Source: an uncultured Saprospiraceae bacterium (GTDB taxonomy: Bacteria > Bacteroidota > Bacteroidia > Chitinophagales > Saprospiraceae). Taken from it: 55,331 nucleotides of DNA. The notes beneath the pieces were generated by a model. The model saw only the letters and a list, made by a program, of their open reading frames with translations, ran no database searches and was not told where the DNA came from. The DNA is taken from contig CAJQRD010000079.1 of assembly GCA_905480605.1 (NCBI GenBank), positions 1-55,331 of the forward strand. The letters are read 5' to 3'. The translations under genes and the position numbers were made by a program. Within the stretch, counting starts at the first letter, position 1. Each line of letters opens with the position of its first letter. Positions 45,377 through 53,364 of the stretch are shown here, piece by piece.

Positions 45377-46336
45377 TTATTTTTCCAGTTCTAAATAATA
45401 AGAGGTAACAGAATCAAGCACTTCAAAAGCAGTTTCAGCCATTTTGTTTCCTTTTGTATCCAAAAGAGGATTTATTTCGGTAACCTCCAGACTAACTACT
45501 TTTTTAGTATCAAACAATCCTTTGATGATAGCTTTCACTTCATTAGGATCAAAACCTTTAGATACAGGCGTGCCAGTTCCTTTTGATATTAAATCACAGT
45601 CCAAACTATCAACATCGAATGAAATATAAATAACTTCACAATGTGCAAGTTGGGCTTTTACTTCATCTAAACATTTTTGCAATCCACGATAACGAATCTC
45701 CTCCACCTTGTAATTTCGAATCTTATGCTTATTCATTAATTTTTCTTCAGTAGATTCAGTATCTCTTACACCAAAATAGACGAGATCTTCAGCTGCTAAT
45801 TTCGGACCTTCGACTCCAATATTCTTAAGTTGTTTCCATATGCTTTGTGTGTGGTCTGTAACTTCATTTACTTGATTATCAAGATTATCTTTCCCGAGCG
45901 CAGCGGCGAGTGGCATTCCATGAATATTACCAGAGGGTGTAGTAAAAGGAGAATGTATATCAGCATGAGCATCAATCCACACTACGCCCATCCTCTTTTT
46001 AGGGTAATTTGCTTTGACACCGCTTAAGGTTCCTAAAGCAGACGAATGATCACCTGAAATAACAATAGTAAAGTTGTCCTCCTTTAATGAATTTTGTACA
46101 GCATCGGAAACTCTTTGGCATTGTTCTCTCACGAATTCTATCCGCTTTGCAAAAAGAGCTTTTTCCTTTTTGTAAATTGACTCATTATGTGATTCAACAT
46201 CGGAATAAGGGAAATTGTTAAAGTAGTTATTACCAGAATTTATTGCTGCAATTTCTATTGCATCAATCCCCATATCTGAGCCTCTTGTCCCAGCACCTAT
46301 GTCGGAGCGGTTTTTAATGATTTTTATTTGCTTCAT
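45377..46336 (-). CDS. Arginase
   Basis: A 319-residue ureohydrolase with all manganese ligands in place: VISGDHSSALGT, WIDAHADIHSP and YISFDVDSLDCDL, plus the substrate block TGTPVSKGFDPNE and SLEVTEINPLLD. Opening IKNRSDIGAGTRGSDMGIDA fits arginase rather than agmatinase. It hydrolyses arginine to ornithine and urea. It stands alone on the minus strand between an IS110 relic and a group II intron relic; no urease or ornithine gene is in the window. Confidence 0.9.
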   Translation of the reverse strand: MKQIKIIKNRSDIGAGTRGSDMGIDAIEIAAINSGNNYFNNFPYSDVESHNESIYKKEKALFAKRIEFVREQCQRVSDAVQNSLKEDNFTIVISGDHSSALGTLSGVKANYPKKRMGVVWIDAHADIHSPFTTPSGNIHGMPLAAALGKDNLDNQVNEVTDHTQSIWKQLKNIGVEGPKLAAEDLVYFGVRDTESTEEKLMNKHKIRNYKVEEIRYRGLQKCLDEVKAQLAHCEVIYISFDVDSLDCDLISKGTGTPVSKGFDPNEVKAIIKGLFDTKKVVSLEVTEINPLLDTKGNKMAETAFEVLDSVTSYYLELEK

Positions 46337-46439
46337 TTTAATAAAATAATATTTGTTTGTTGCTTAAGATTTGTGCACATGACAAGGCTTGCATATACTC
46401 CGTGACCAGCTTTTGCTAGACATGATCTTTATATGCCTT

Positions 46440-47111
46440 GTGTGTGCCTGGCATGTGCTGTAATCCGAAAGATAGCAAAATTATTCTAGAGGGTGAAAGT
46501 CCCTTGTATGCGAGATTGATATCTAGAAGTATTAGTAAGTCACACCGCGTGTCGCTAAAGCCTTAGCGGAGGCACAAGGGTATTAACGGCGTCCTTAAAG
46601 CTGAAGGAAGCGAGACTACAAAAGTCGGTTCTAACAAACAGAAATTTGATACAGAGGCTATTAGATTTGGGGTGAGCAAGCACATCATTGTTAAGCCCAA
46701 AGAAAACAATAAGGCTCTCATAGTAGATCAAGTAAATAGCGACGGAAAGAATAGGCACTTACCCAGATGACTGACTGATCCCGAAGGGTAAATGTCTAGG
46801 AGACATTTAAAGGAAGGAACCGCGAAGCGGGTGGTTAGCAAATAGTTGATATTTCTGAGAATTCTGCCGACCGAGTGTCGACTTAGCTTTAGTGATGGCG
46901 CAAGTCATAGCACTAGGAGCAATGAGCGAGGATTGCTAAACCCATACCCTCGAAGGTCTCACAACAACCTAGGAAGGACTTAACATTAAATCACGTCCTG
47001 ATTCACTATGGAATCACAAATGATAGCCATAGCCTAAAAGGACAGAAAAAAATGAATTCATAGCAAAGGTTCTACAAGATGACTGACTGATCCAAAAGGG
47101 GCAAATGACCA
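46440..47111 (+). mobile_element. Group II intron ribozyme-like 5' region, partly duplicated
   Basis: Non-coding, purine-rich structured sequence typical of a bacterial group II intron 5' region (for example GAGGGTGAAAGTCCC near 46490). Two motifs occur twice within it: a TGTCG...TTAGC...GCGGAGGC-like block (about 46552 and 46870, third copy in the 39.3 kb relic) and GATGACTGACTGATCC (46766 and 47079). This suggests an internal rearrangement or two fused partial introns. Domain V could not be located. Confidence 0.55.
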
Positions 47112-47783
47112 GTGGACATTGAAGGGAAGGCATCGCTAAGCGCATGGGAGGCTTATAAAACTTACCGTCGAGTAGTAGGTAATAAAGGATCATGCGGAGT
47201 GGATGGAATAGAAGTAGCAGACCTTCACGAATTCCTATCAATGCACCAGAGAGATCTAGTGAGAGATGTTCTAGCAGAAAAGTACCTGCCAGCTGCTATC
47301 ATAGGAGTAGAGATTCCTAAATCTATTGTAAAGAAACGTCTTTTAGGAATAGCCACCGAAGTAAGCAGATGGCTACAACAAGCGGTCAGCCAGCATCTGA
47401 TAACAAGATTCGAAATAGAATTTTCAGACCACAGTTATGGCTTTCGACCAAAGAAGAATATGCAACAAGCTCTACAGCAGTCGCTCGCTTATATCAATGC
47501 AGGATGTAGCGATATTGTGGATATAAACTTGAGCAAATTCTTCGATGAAGTAGCATATTATAAGATACTACAGCTCATCTTTGAGAAGGTTAAATGCGCC
47601 ACCACATTGCGGTTAATTCGTAAGTTGCTACGTCCACCAATACTCGTAAATGGCAAGTTACAATAGCGACGCAAAGGACTACCACAAGGAAGTCTGTTGA
47701 GTCCCTTACTGTCCAATATCATGTTGGATCAACTGGATAATATCGCTCATTTTACGCAGACTATTATACATTCCTCTATTTAA
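47112..47783 (+). pseudogene. Group II intron reverse transcriptase, truncated and interrupted
   Basis: An RT frame from domain 0 to domain 4: KGSCGVDGIEV, PAAIIGVEIPKS and RLLGIATEVSRWLQQAV, then FSDHSYGFRPKKNMQQALQQ, DINLSKFFDEVAYY, a TAG stop at 47664, and KGLPQGSLLSPLLSNIMLDQ. It ends before the YADD motif, where unrelated sequence and then an IS91 remnant follow. Together with the 39.4 kb copy it covers most of one parental intron protein. Not functional. Confidence 0.75.
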
Positions 47784-47818
47784 AAATGCGATTCAACAAG
47801 TAGGATTAAAGACGAACT

Positions 47819-48307
47819 GTGGTTTACAAAAGAACGCTATTGAATAAAATGGGTTGTTATGCAAAACCAGCTTTGGGGAATAAGGAAATTCTGATAAAAT
47901 ATTTGGCTAGATACACTTACAAAACGGCAATAACACCTAGTCGAATAAAACACCATATTAATACCAAAGTAAAATTTTCATATACGGATTACAAACATCG
48001 CAATCAAGACAAAACGATGAGTTTATCAACCTGGGAATTTGTTCGAAGATTCGCAATGCACATATTGCCAAAAGGCTTTATTAGAATTAGACATTTTGGA
48101 ATATTACACAGTTCATGGAAAATGAAATTATTTCCAACATCGAAAAAGAGTTCCAAAGACTACAAAACTATCTGGTTAGAAAAAGGTCTTGATGTAGATC
48201 AGTGTCCAAATTGTAAAAAGGGAAAACTTTTTTTAGTTGGTGAAATACATGCGACAAGAGGACCTCCCAATTATAAAAGTAATTATGAAAACAGACACAC
48301 ATTTTAA
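47819..48307 (+). pseudogene. IS91-family transposase, C-terminal remnant
   Basis: A 162-residue frame that begins inside the Y2 transposase domain. CYAKPALGNKEILIKYLARY, then TYKTAITPSRI, KFSYTDYKHRNQDKTMSLST and EFVRRFAMHILPKGFIRIRH match the C-terminal half of IS91-type rolling-circle transposases, followed by a CPNCKKGKL zinc-like pair. The N-terminal zinc-binding and HUH parts are missing (full length is about 380 residues). Its 5' end abuts the broken intron RT. Confidence 0.75.
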
Positions 48308-48503
48308 TCAACTTGCTTTTTGCATTTATGGGCATACTATATTCAAGACAATAATATTAAGATCAAATTCTGGTTCTGCCCCCGTTAAAATTACTTTTTG
48401 CAATAAACTTAATTCTTGAATGCTTTGAAGTTGTAACTTCAGATCAACTACCAATCAACTTTAAATATTATTAACTCGAAATATAATTCGGTTTAAATCT
48501 AGC

Positions 48504-48578
48504 TAACGACTTAGTTCAACATAGACTTCATGTCTGGTCGTGCCGACCACACGAAGTCCTATTTATTAGATAGCGTTA
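48504..48578. repeat. attC-like imperfect palindrome (75 bp)
   Basis: The whole element folds on itself: outer arms TAACG (48504) and CGTTA (48578), inner arms ATAGACTTC and GAAGTCCTAT with one extra unpaired base, and a central GGTCG/CGACC stem. This outer-arm, spacer, inner-arm topology with an unpaired base resembles integron attC sites. It ends 6 nt from the stop codon of the minus-strand antitoxin gene that follows. Confidence 0.55.
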
Positions 48579-48584
48579 TTCCTC

Positions 48585-48953
48585 TTACACCGTTTCATAT
48601 GGTTGAATTAATATATCGGCTGGAATCATGAGTGCTTTACTAATTTTTCTAATGATATTTATACTCATAGGTCTTTTTCGTGATAGAATTTCAGAAGCCC
48701 TACTTTTCAGACCAAGAACTAGAGCTAAGTCCTTTTGTGTCATTTCCATTTGATCCATTTTAAACTTGATTGCTTCTATAGGGTCTGGATCTGGAAATTC
48801 GCCTACAGTTTCAGTTTCATATTTCTCAATCAGCATTATTAGAATCTCAAGCTCATCATTTTCCTTTGTACCTTTCTCAGTATGAAATATTTGATCCAAC
48901 CTTTTAAGAGCCTTGGAATAGTCAATTTCATTTTTAATTAATTTGATTTTCAT
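48585..48953 (-). CDS. higA: HigA-type antitoxin with helix-turn-helix (module 1)
   Basis: A 122-residue antitoxin. A non-DNA-binding N-terminal half (KNEIDYSKALKRLDQIFHTE, then ELEILIMLIEKYETET) is followed by PIEAIKFKMDQMEMTQKDLA and LVLGLKSRASEILSRKRPMS, the XRE-like helix-turn-helix, and PADILIQPYE. It should bind and silence the HigB toxin encoded 1 nt upstream and repress their shared promoter at the palindrome 49277-49294. It is paralogous to the antitoxin at 52685-53062. Confidence 0.85.
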   Translation of the reverse strand: MKIKLIKNEIDYSKALKRLDQIFHTEKGTKENDELEILIMLIEKYETETVGEFPDPDPIEAIKFKMDQMEMTQKDLALVLGLKSRASEILSRKRPMSINIIRKISKALMIPADILIQPYETV

Positions 48954-48954
48954 C

Positions 48955-49248
48955 TTAAATTAGTTTGGCGTTAATTAAATCATACTCTGCGTGAGTTCCA
49001 ATAAACCTTATCCAAATCAATTGGTTTACGAATGAGATTTTCACTATAAGTCTATATTTATTGCCTTTAATCTTGAAAATGATTCTATCATTCCCTAATA
49101 TTTTACAAGTTCCAAAATGTTGCTTTACTTCATTGAAATTTTCCCACTTAGCACGCAAAGCAGTCTTGTACCAACTAAGTAATGCTTGTTCACTATCTGG
49201 ATATAATTCCCAATAATTTCTCAATGTGCTCTTAGCAACTACTCTCAT
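48955..49248 (-). CDS. higB: HigB-type mRNA interferase toxin (module 1)
   Basis: A 97-residue toxin of the HigB family, starting MRVVAKSTLRNYWELYPDSE, with LLSWYKTALRAKWENFNEVK, then RIIFKIKGNKYRLIVKISF and WIRFIGTHAEYDLINA. It is a ribosome-dependent mRNA interferase by family. The order toxin then antitoxin is that of higBA. The start codon lies 5 nt after a TAACTTTG promoter box, so the message is probably leaderless. Paralogous to 53040-53357 and probably to the left-edge gene. Confidence 0.87.
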   Translation of the reverse strand: MRVVAKSTLRNYWELYPDSEQALLSWYKTALRAKWENFNEVKQHFGTCKILGNDRIIFKIKGNKYRLIVKISFVNQLIWIRFIGTHAEYDLINAKLI

Positions 49249-49253
49249 GGTTC

Positions 49254-49294
49254 CAAAGTTACGAACAATTCATGAAGTTTCCAAATTTGGGAAC
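49254..49294 (-). promoter_or_regulatory. higBA module 1 promoter box and operator
   Basis: Minus-strand TAACTTTG (49254-49261) matches TAnnTTTG and ends 5 nt before the higB start. GTTTCCAAATTTGGGAAC (49277-49294) is a palindrome with one mismatch, placed where HigA repression would be expected. Confidence 0.5.
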
Positions 49295-49323
49295 ATTGTG
49301 ATAATTCTAATGCCCTCTAAAGT

Positions 49324-49421
49324 GATTGTGTATGATTAGTTACGGAAAATCGCAACCGATTTTCTGACGAAAGACTAAGTTAATTAATTCCGAGGAATTA
49401 ATTATACACGTTGTTGGCATC
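49324..49421. repeat. Dispersed palindromic element, family R1, copy c
   Basis: A shorter relative of the R1 elements. It contains the hairpin GAAAATCG, 4 nt, CGATTTTC (49345-49364), a second hairpin TTAATTCC, 3 nt, GGAATTAA, and the end AATTATACACGTTGTTGGCA. It lies between the 3' end of the DUF3667 gene and the higBA module 1 promoter. Confidence 0.6.
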
Positions 49422-49429
49422 TCGTTTTA

Positions 49430-50182
49430 CTAAACAATTGGGAATAAAACACTCAAAACATAAATCATAAAGAAGACTCTGATAAGCATAAATAAAACTA
49501 CGGCAATTAGTATTTTTATTAACCTATTCCAGAATCTTACCTCATTAAAAAAACTCATGTTTGCCCAAATCACATATGAAAAAGTAACAAGAATTATTAA
49601 TGGTGTCTTCATTCCACTTACAAAGAACTGAATGCAAGTTAATATTGCAAAAAGGGTTACAATTAAGCCACTAGAGAAGTAATAAAAATTTATAGTTAAA
49701 AGCTCGGTGAAGTTGTATTTTAATTTTTTAAATAGAATTACAAATATTACTGGAAATATCAATATCATTGATAGATTATGAATCAATGAGTATTTTGTGG
49801 CCAAAGTGTGGTTCCAAAATGCCATGTTTTTATTTACTTTTTCAGAAAGAAAATAAAAGTTTACAAAATCTGGTTGCTGGGTAAGTTCGGGCTGAAGAAA
49901 CCAATAATCTAAAAATGCTTGAATTGCAATCGCAATAATAAGATATCTCGCAGGATTGGTAAATTTCTTCCTTTGTCCTTCTATATATGACTTACCAACT
50001 TTTCCTGGATTAATGAGTAAAGTCCAAAAAGTAAAAAACAAGCCTTTGTGGATGTTAAAGGCATTGTCGAAAAAGTCATTAATAATTTCGGAAAACTTCA
50101 ATCTAATATTAGCAATATCTCTTTGTCCACAATTTGGACAATATTTTCCAGAATATATATTTTGACAATTCTTACAATTCAC
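49430..50182 (-). CDS. DUF3667 zinc-ribbon membrane protein
   Basis: A 250-residue protein. It opens with a CxxC...CxxC zinc ribbon (MNCKNCQNIYSGKYCPNCGQ), then the DUF3667 signature FFDNAFNIHKGLFFTFWTLL and INPGKVGKSYIEGQRKKFTN, then about five transmembrane helices. This family is abundant in Bacteroidota and uncharacterised. It is a stand-alone unit, flanked on both sides by R1 elements, as expected for a mobile cassette. Confidence 0.85.
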   Translation of the reverse strand: MNCKNCQNIYSGKYCPNCGQRDIANIRLKFSEIINDFFDNAFNIHKGLFFTFWTLLINPGKVGKSYIEGQRKKFTNPARYLIIAIAIQAFLDYWFLQPELTQQPDFVNFYFLSEKVNKNMAFWNHTLATKYSLIHNLSMILIFPVIFVILFKKLKYNFTELLTINFYYFSSGLIVTLFAILTCIQFFVSGMKTPLIILVTFSYVIWANMSFFNEVRFWNRLIKILIAVVLFMLIRVFFMIYVLSVLFPIV

Positions 50183-50216
50183 ATTTATAGATTAATAGAG
50201 GTTTTCTAAATGAATG

Positions 50217-50350
50217 CCAACGGTTTATGTTTGGTTAGTTGCGTGGTTCAGCAACTAATTTAACAAAAGGAAACCGAACGTATAGAAAATCCGTAGGATT
50301 TTCCGTGTACACACAGACTCAAGCAATTAATTATACACGTTATTAGCCTT
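50217..50350. repeat. Dispersed palindromic element, family R1, copy b
   Basis: About 130 bp alignable with copy a (45003-45133). Its left end is GCCAACGGTTTATG and its right end TTATACACGTTATTAGC. It contains the hairpin GAAAATCC, 3 nt, GGATTTTC (50285-50303). It lies between the 3' end of the DUF6090 pair and the start of the DUF3667 gene. Confidence 0.65.
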
Positions 50351-50385
50351 TCGTTTTTTTATTATTTTAAATTGAAAGACGTTTA

Positions 50386-51069
50386 TTACTGTTTTAATAG
50401 TTTATCAATTTCCATTACGGCTTTACTTAAATTTTTCCTGTAATAATTTAATGCTTGGATATGATAAAAGATATCATTATGAAATTCGTTTAATTCAGAT
50501 TCACTCATATTTGGTATTTGTCCTGTCCTTCTAATTTGGCTATATTTTTTGTTAATATAAGACCATCTGTTATCAACTTCTTCAGCATTATCCAACAATC
50601 TGGTATATGTTGAATTATATAATTTTGTCACAACATTGTTAAAATCCTTATTCTTGAATTTGCTAATTTGATTGCCAGATATTGCTGACTGGAAGGAGCC
50701 AGATATTGGGTAAAAAGTGCCCTGTGATTTAAAGTATTCAATAAGTAATGAATCTAAACCCTGTCTGTTCGAATTGTAATAATTAATCAATTCTTGATTA
50801 ATTATAATATATATTGAATTATTTTCTTCAGCACGTTTAATAATTAAGTTGATAAATTCTTTATCTTGAGTTAAGTCGTGTTTAATACCATTGATAAATT
50901 CTTTTTCCGCAATATCTTGTTTTCTGAATTCATTCCAATTATTAATAGATAAAGCAATTAAAATCCCAATAACAACAAGAATTATTTCTCCAATTGCATA
51001 TTTAAAATACTTTCCAGTTTTATTTTTTTCCATAAGGTTGTAGCGTATTTTACGAAAGAATTTATTCAT
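50386..51069 (-). CDS. DUF6090 family membrane-anchored protein (second of tandem pair)
   Basis: A 227-residue protein. A basic N-terminus (FFRKIRYNLMEKNKTGKYFK) leads into one transmembrane helix (YAIGEIILVVIGILIALSIN, then NWNE), the DUF6090 hallmark, followed by a helical soluble domain ending in leucine-rich helices. Topology suggests a single-pass anchor with a long periplasmic or cytoplasmic helical part. Function is unknown. It follows its paralogue by 3 nt and both start almost identically, so this is a tandem duplication with strong divergence after the anchor. Confidence 0.8.
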   Translation of the reverse strand: MNKFFRKIRYNLMEKNKTGKYFKYAIGEIILVVIGILIALSINNWNEFRKQDIAEKEFINGIKHDLTQDKEFINLIIKRAEENNSIYIIINQELINYYNSNRQGLDSLLIEYFKSQGTFYPISGSFQSAISGNQISKFKNKDFNNVVTKLYNSTYTRLLDNAEEVDNRWSYINKKYSQIRRTGQIPNMSESELNEFHNDIFYHIQALNYYRKNLSKAVMEIDKLLKQ

Positions 51070-51072
51070 TGT

Positions 51073-51819
51073 TTATTGATTTTTTTTTAGTTTTTTTTCA
51101 ATAATATTAATTAATTCAGTAGTTTTAATATACATCTTTCTATCTGTGCTTATGGATTGTTTCCTTTTGTTTGAAGAAAGTTTTAGGCTTGTCAAAAATT
51201 CATTATTTTCTAATAACTGATCATAATCAATTGGAACAGCAATGGCCAAATCAATTTGGTTTTCTGATTCCTCAACCATAAAAAGTTTAGAAAACAAAGG
51301 GAGCATTAAGGTTCTATGAAGCGTGGCTTCGTCATTTTCAATGTTTCTGGTTCCAAAAGCATATCCATCTTCATACAAATAGATTATTTTTTTTCGCACT
51401 GAATCATTGGAAATTAATTCTAGCCCTAAAGTTTGTTTCACGTTTTCATAGGTGTTATCATTAACTTCATATGCACACCATTCGATAAGAGAAGCAAAGT
51501 GTGTTTTTAACGAATCAGTGTAAGGTCTTTTATGTTGAATGTGATCGATAATAATGTTAAAACTAGCAATGATATTGCTGTCATACCTAATGCAGCCGCC
51601 AATAATACTTTCATTAGACTTTAGATCCTTTTGTAGTTCACTTAATACTGTTAATTCTTTCTTTTTATATTTATTTTTCTCATTCCAATTATTAATACTA
51701 AGAGCAATTAGAATACCAATAACAACTAATACTATCTCACCAATAGCATATTTAAAGTACTTGCCTGTTTTGTTTTGTTCCATAAGGTCGTATCGAATTT
51801 TTCTAAAGAATTTTATCAT
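51073..51819 (-). CDS. DUF6090 family membrane-anchored protein (first of tandem pair)
   Basis: A 248-residue paralogue of the following gene. The N-terminal 45 residues are nearly the same (FFRKIRYDLMEQNKTGKYFK, then YAIGEIVLVVIGILIALSIN), while the remainder diverges (ELQKDLKSNESIIGGCIRYD onward). Conservation concentrated in the anchor suggests that the membrane segment binds a constant partner while the soluble domain has changed. Function is unknown. The pair is bounded by an R2 element on its 5' side and an R1 element on its 3' side. Confidence 0.8.
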   Translation of the reverse strand: MIKFFRKIRYDLMEQNKTGKYFKYAIGEIVLVVIGILIALSINNWNEKNKYKKKELTVLSELQKDLKSNESIIGGCIRYDSNIIASFNIIIDHIQHKRPYTDSLKTHFASLIEWCAYEVNDNTYENVKQTLGLELISNDSVRKKIIYLYEDGYAFGTRNIENDEATLHRTLMLPLFSKLFMVEESENQIDLAIAVPIDYDQLLENNEFLTSLKLSSNKRKQSISTDRKMYIKTTELINIIEKKLKKNQ

Positions 51820-51844
51820 TGGTTATTGGTTGGTATTAATGAAG

Positions 51845-51968
51845 GCTAACGGTTCGGATATGTGGCGTAGACCGAGTCCCAATAACGATCCAAGATGCAG
51901 GTAATGTATTTAACCGTAATAAACAAAATGCACCGTTACCGGTCTATGATCATGATAAACATTGTTAC
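51845..51968. repeat. Dispersed intergenic element, family R2, copy 2
   Basis: About 120 bp starting GGCTAACGGTTCGGATATG, with TGGCGTAGACCGAGTCCCAA and AACGATCCAAGATGCAG, and ending GATCATGATAAACATTG. It aligns with 41341-41462. It lies between the 3' end of HigBA module 2 and the start of the DUF6090 pair. Confidence 0.6.
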
Positions 51969-51988
51969 TTACAGGTCTTTACCTCAAT

Positions 51989-52288
51989 TTATACTGAGAC
52001 CGTCTCAATTTTTGACAATTCAATTTTTAAATTATTGCTACCTTCTTCAATATCAAAATCGTTTTGAAGTCCTAACCAAAACTTTGCACTATTTCCAAAG
52101 AACTTTGATAATCTTAAAGCAGTATCCGCTGTTATTCTTCTTTTACCCTTTATAATTTGACTGGTTCTGGTTTGCGGAATTCCAATTTCTTTAGATAAAC
52201 GGTAGGCGCTAATTTCAAGTGGTTTAAGAAACTCTTCAATTAGAATTTCTCCAGGATGAATATTTTTCAATTTAGCCATGATAATCAA
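51989..52288 (-). CDS. higA: HigA-family antitoxin (module 2)
   Basis: A 99-residue XRE-type antitoxin of the VapI/HigA class: IHPGEILIEEFLKPLEISAY, then RLSKEIGIPQTRTSQIIKGK and RRITADTALRLSKFFGNSAK, then FWLGLQNDFDIE. It binds the RelE-like HigB encoded just upstream and should repress the operon. The annotated start overlaps the toxin gene by 17 nt; the ATG of MAKLKNIHP at 52279 is a good alternative. It belongs to a different HigA subgroup from modules 1 and 3. Confidence 0.9.
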   Translation of the reverse strand: MIIMAKLKNIHPGEILIEEFLKPLEISAYRLSKEIGIPQTRTSQIIKGKRRITADTALRLSKFFGNSAKFWLGLQNDFDIEEGSNNLKIELSKIETVSV

Positions 52289-52556
52289 TTATTTGTACAT
52301 CAAATGCGTGCGATGATTTCCAATTAAAAATGATTCTATATTTATCGTTTATTCGAATATTATACATTCCTTTTAAATTGCCTTTTAACTTCTCATGACG
52401 ATTAGCAGGCGGTATTCTTAGGTCAGAAATATTCACTGAGTTATTAATCATTCTTAATTTCCTTCTGGTAATGTTTTGAATTTTAGGCTGGAATTTTTTG
52501 GACTTTATACCATTCCAAATACCTTTAGTTTCATCACATCCAAACGTTTTAATCAT
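52272..52556 (-). CDS. higB: HigB (RelE/ParE-like) toxin (module 2)
   Basis: A 94-residue RelE-superfamily toxin: MIKTFGCDETKGIWNGIKSK, then IPPANRHEKLKGNLKGMYNI and RINDKYRIIFNWK, then VQIIDYHG. It is a ribosome-associated mRNA endonuclease by family, toxin first and antitoxin second. A minus-strand TATCTTTG promoter box lies at 52577-52584, giving a leader of about 20 nt, unlike the leaderless modules 1 and 3. Confidence 0.9.
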   Translation of the reverse strand: MIKTFGCDETKGIWNGIKSKKFQPKIQNITRRKLRMINNSVNISDLRIPPANRHEKLKGNLKGMYNIRINDKYRIIFNWKSSHAFDVQIIDYHG

Positions 52557-52576
52557 CTAATTAATATTAGTAACGC

Positions 52577-52584
52577 CAAAGATA
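52577..52584 (-). promoter_or_regulatory. Promoter -7 box of higBA module 2
   Basis: TATCTTTG on the minus strand fits the Bacteroidota TAnnTTTG consensus exactly and lies 20 nt before the higB start. No clear palindrome accompanies it. Confidence 0.45.
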
Positions 52585-52626
52585 AGTAATTGGTTTAACA
52601 ATTGCGAATTTTATTCGACTTGTAAG

Positions 52627-52687
52627 TAACGCTGAGTAGATGCGCTTCTACGAAGCAATAGCGGGTATAACGTCATCTGCATTGTTA
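52627..52687. repeat. attC-like imperfect palindrome (61 bp)
   Basis: Left arm TAACGCTGAGTAGATG (from 52627) pairs imperfectly with right arm CATCTGCATTGTTA (to 52687); a GCTTC/GAAGC stem (52644-52656) sits inside. The stop codon of the module 3 antitoxin gene is formed by the last bases of the element, so gene and element abut exactly. Confidence 0.5.
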
Positions 52688-53062
52688 ACTTGCGGTAATT
52701 AATTCGTATTCCTTAATAAGTATTTCTGCAGGTATTTCTAACTGTTTATTTAACTCCCGAATCATCGCTAAGCTCAATTTACGTTTACCAGATAAAATTT
52801 CACTAACTCTGCTTCTACTTCCTATTATATTTTTCAACTCAGATTTTTTCATTCCTAATTGCTCCAATCTAAATTTAATCGCATCAATTGGATGAGGAGA
52901 CTCTATATTTATTGTTTCCTTTTCATACTTCTCTATTAGTATAGTCAACATTTCCAATTCATCTGATCCAGCACTTTTTGCCTTCAAATTCAATTGAATC
53001 AATTCATAAGCGCGACCTAAATATTCTCTATGTTGCTTCTTACTTCTTATAGGTTTTAACAT
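52685..53062 (-). CDS. higA: HigA-type antitoxin with helix-turn-helix (module 3)
   Basis: A 125-residue paralogue of the module 1 antitoxin: ELEMLTILIEKYEKETINIE, PHPIDAIKFRLEQLGMKKSE and IIGSRSRVSEILSGKRKLSL, then PAEILIKEYE. It overlaps the toxin gene by 23 nt, so translation is coupled. Probable autorepressor at the palindrome 53378-53396. Confidence 0.85.
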   Translation of the reverse strand: MLKPIRSKKQHREYLGRAYELIQLNLKAKSAGSDELEMLTILIEKYEKETINIESPHPIDAIKFRLEQLGMKKSELKNIIGSRSRVSEILSGKRKLSLAMIRELNKQLEIPAEILIKEYELITAS

Positions 53063-53357
53063 AACTTACTTTTTTTGAATCAATTTTATCATATTGTTTA
53101 TGAGTTCCTAGCCAAACAATAAAAACGATTTTCAATCGAAATTCTATATCCACTATTAATCGATGATCATTTCCCATTATATTAAACACAACTCTTTTTG
53201 AAGTTAATACTGAAGCATTTCTATATTTTTCCTTTAATTCAGATCTATTTTTCCAATTTGATGATTCCACTTCCTGATACCAGGACTTTAAATGTTTCTC
53301 AGTTTCTGGATTCTTTAACCAGTATTTTTTTATTGTTCCTATTGATATTATTCTCAT
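53040..53357 (-). CDS. higB: HigB-type mRNA interferase toxin (module 3)
   Basis: A 105-residue HigB-family toxin paralogous to module 1: MRIISIGTIKKYWLKNPETE, HLKSWYQEVESSNWKNRSEL, RVVFNIMGNDHRLIVDIEF and VWLGTHKQYDKIDSKK. A TATATTTG promoter box ends 7 nt before its start codon, so the transcript is probably almost leaderless. Confidence 0.87.
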   Translation of the reverse strand: MRIISIGTIKKYWLKNPETEKHLKSWYQEVESSNWKNRSELKEKYRNASVLTSKRVVFNIMGNDHRLIVDIEFRLKIVFIVWLGTHKQYDKIDSKKVSYVKTYKK

Positions 53358-53364
53358 AACGATT

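Noticed and set aside
46555-46758. 67-codon minus-strand frame in the intron 5' region
   Set aside because: Lies inside structured ribozyme-like sequence; opposite strand of a mobile-element relic.
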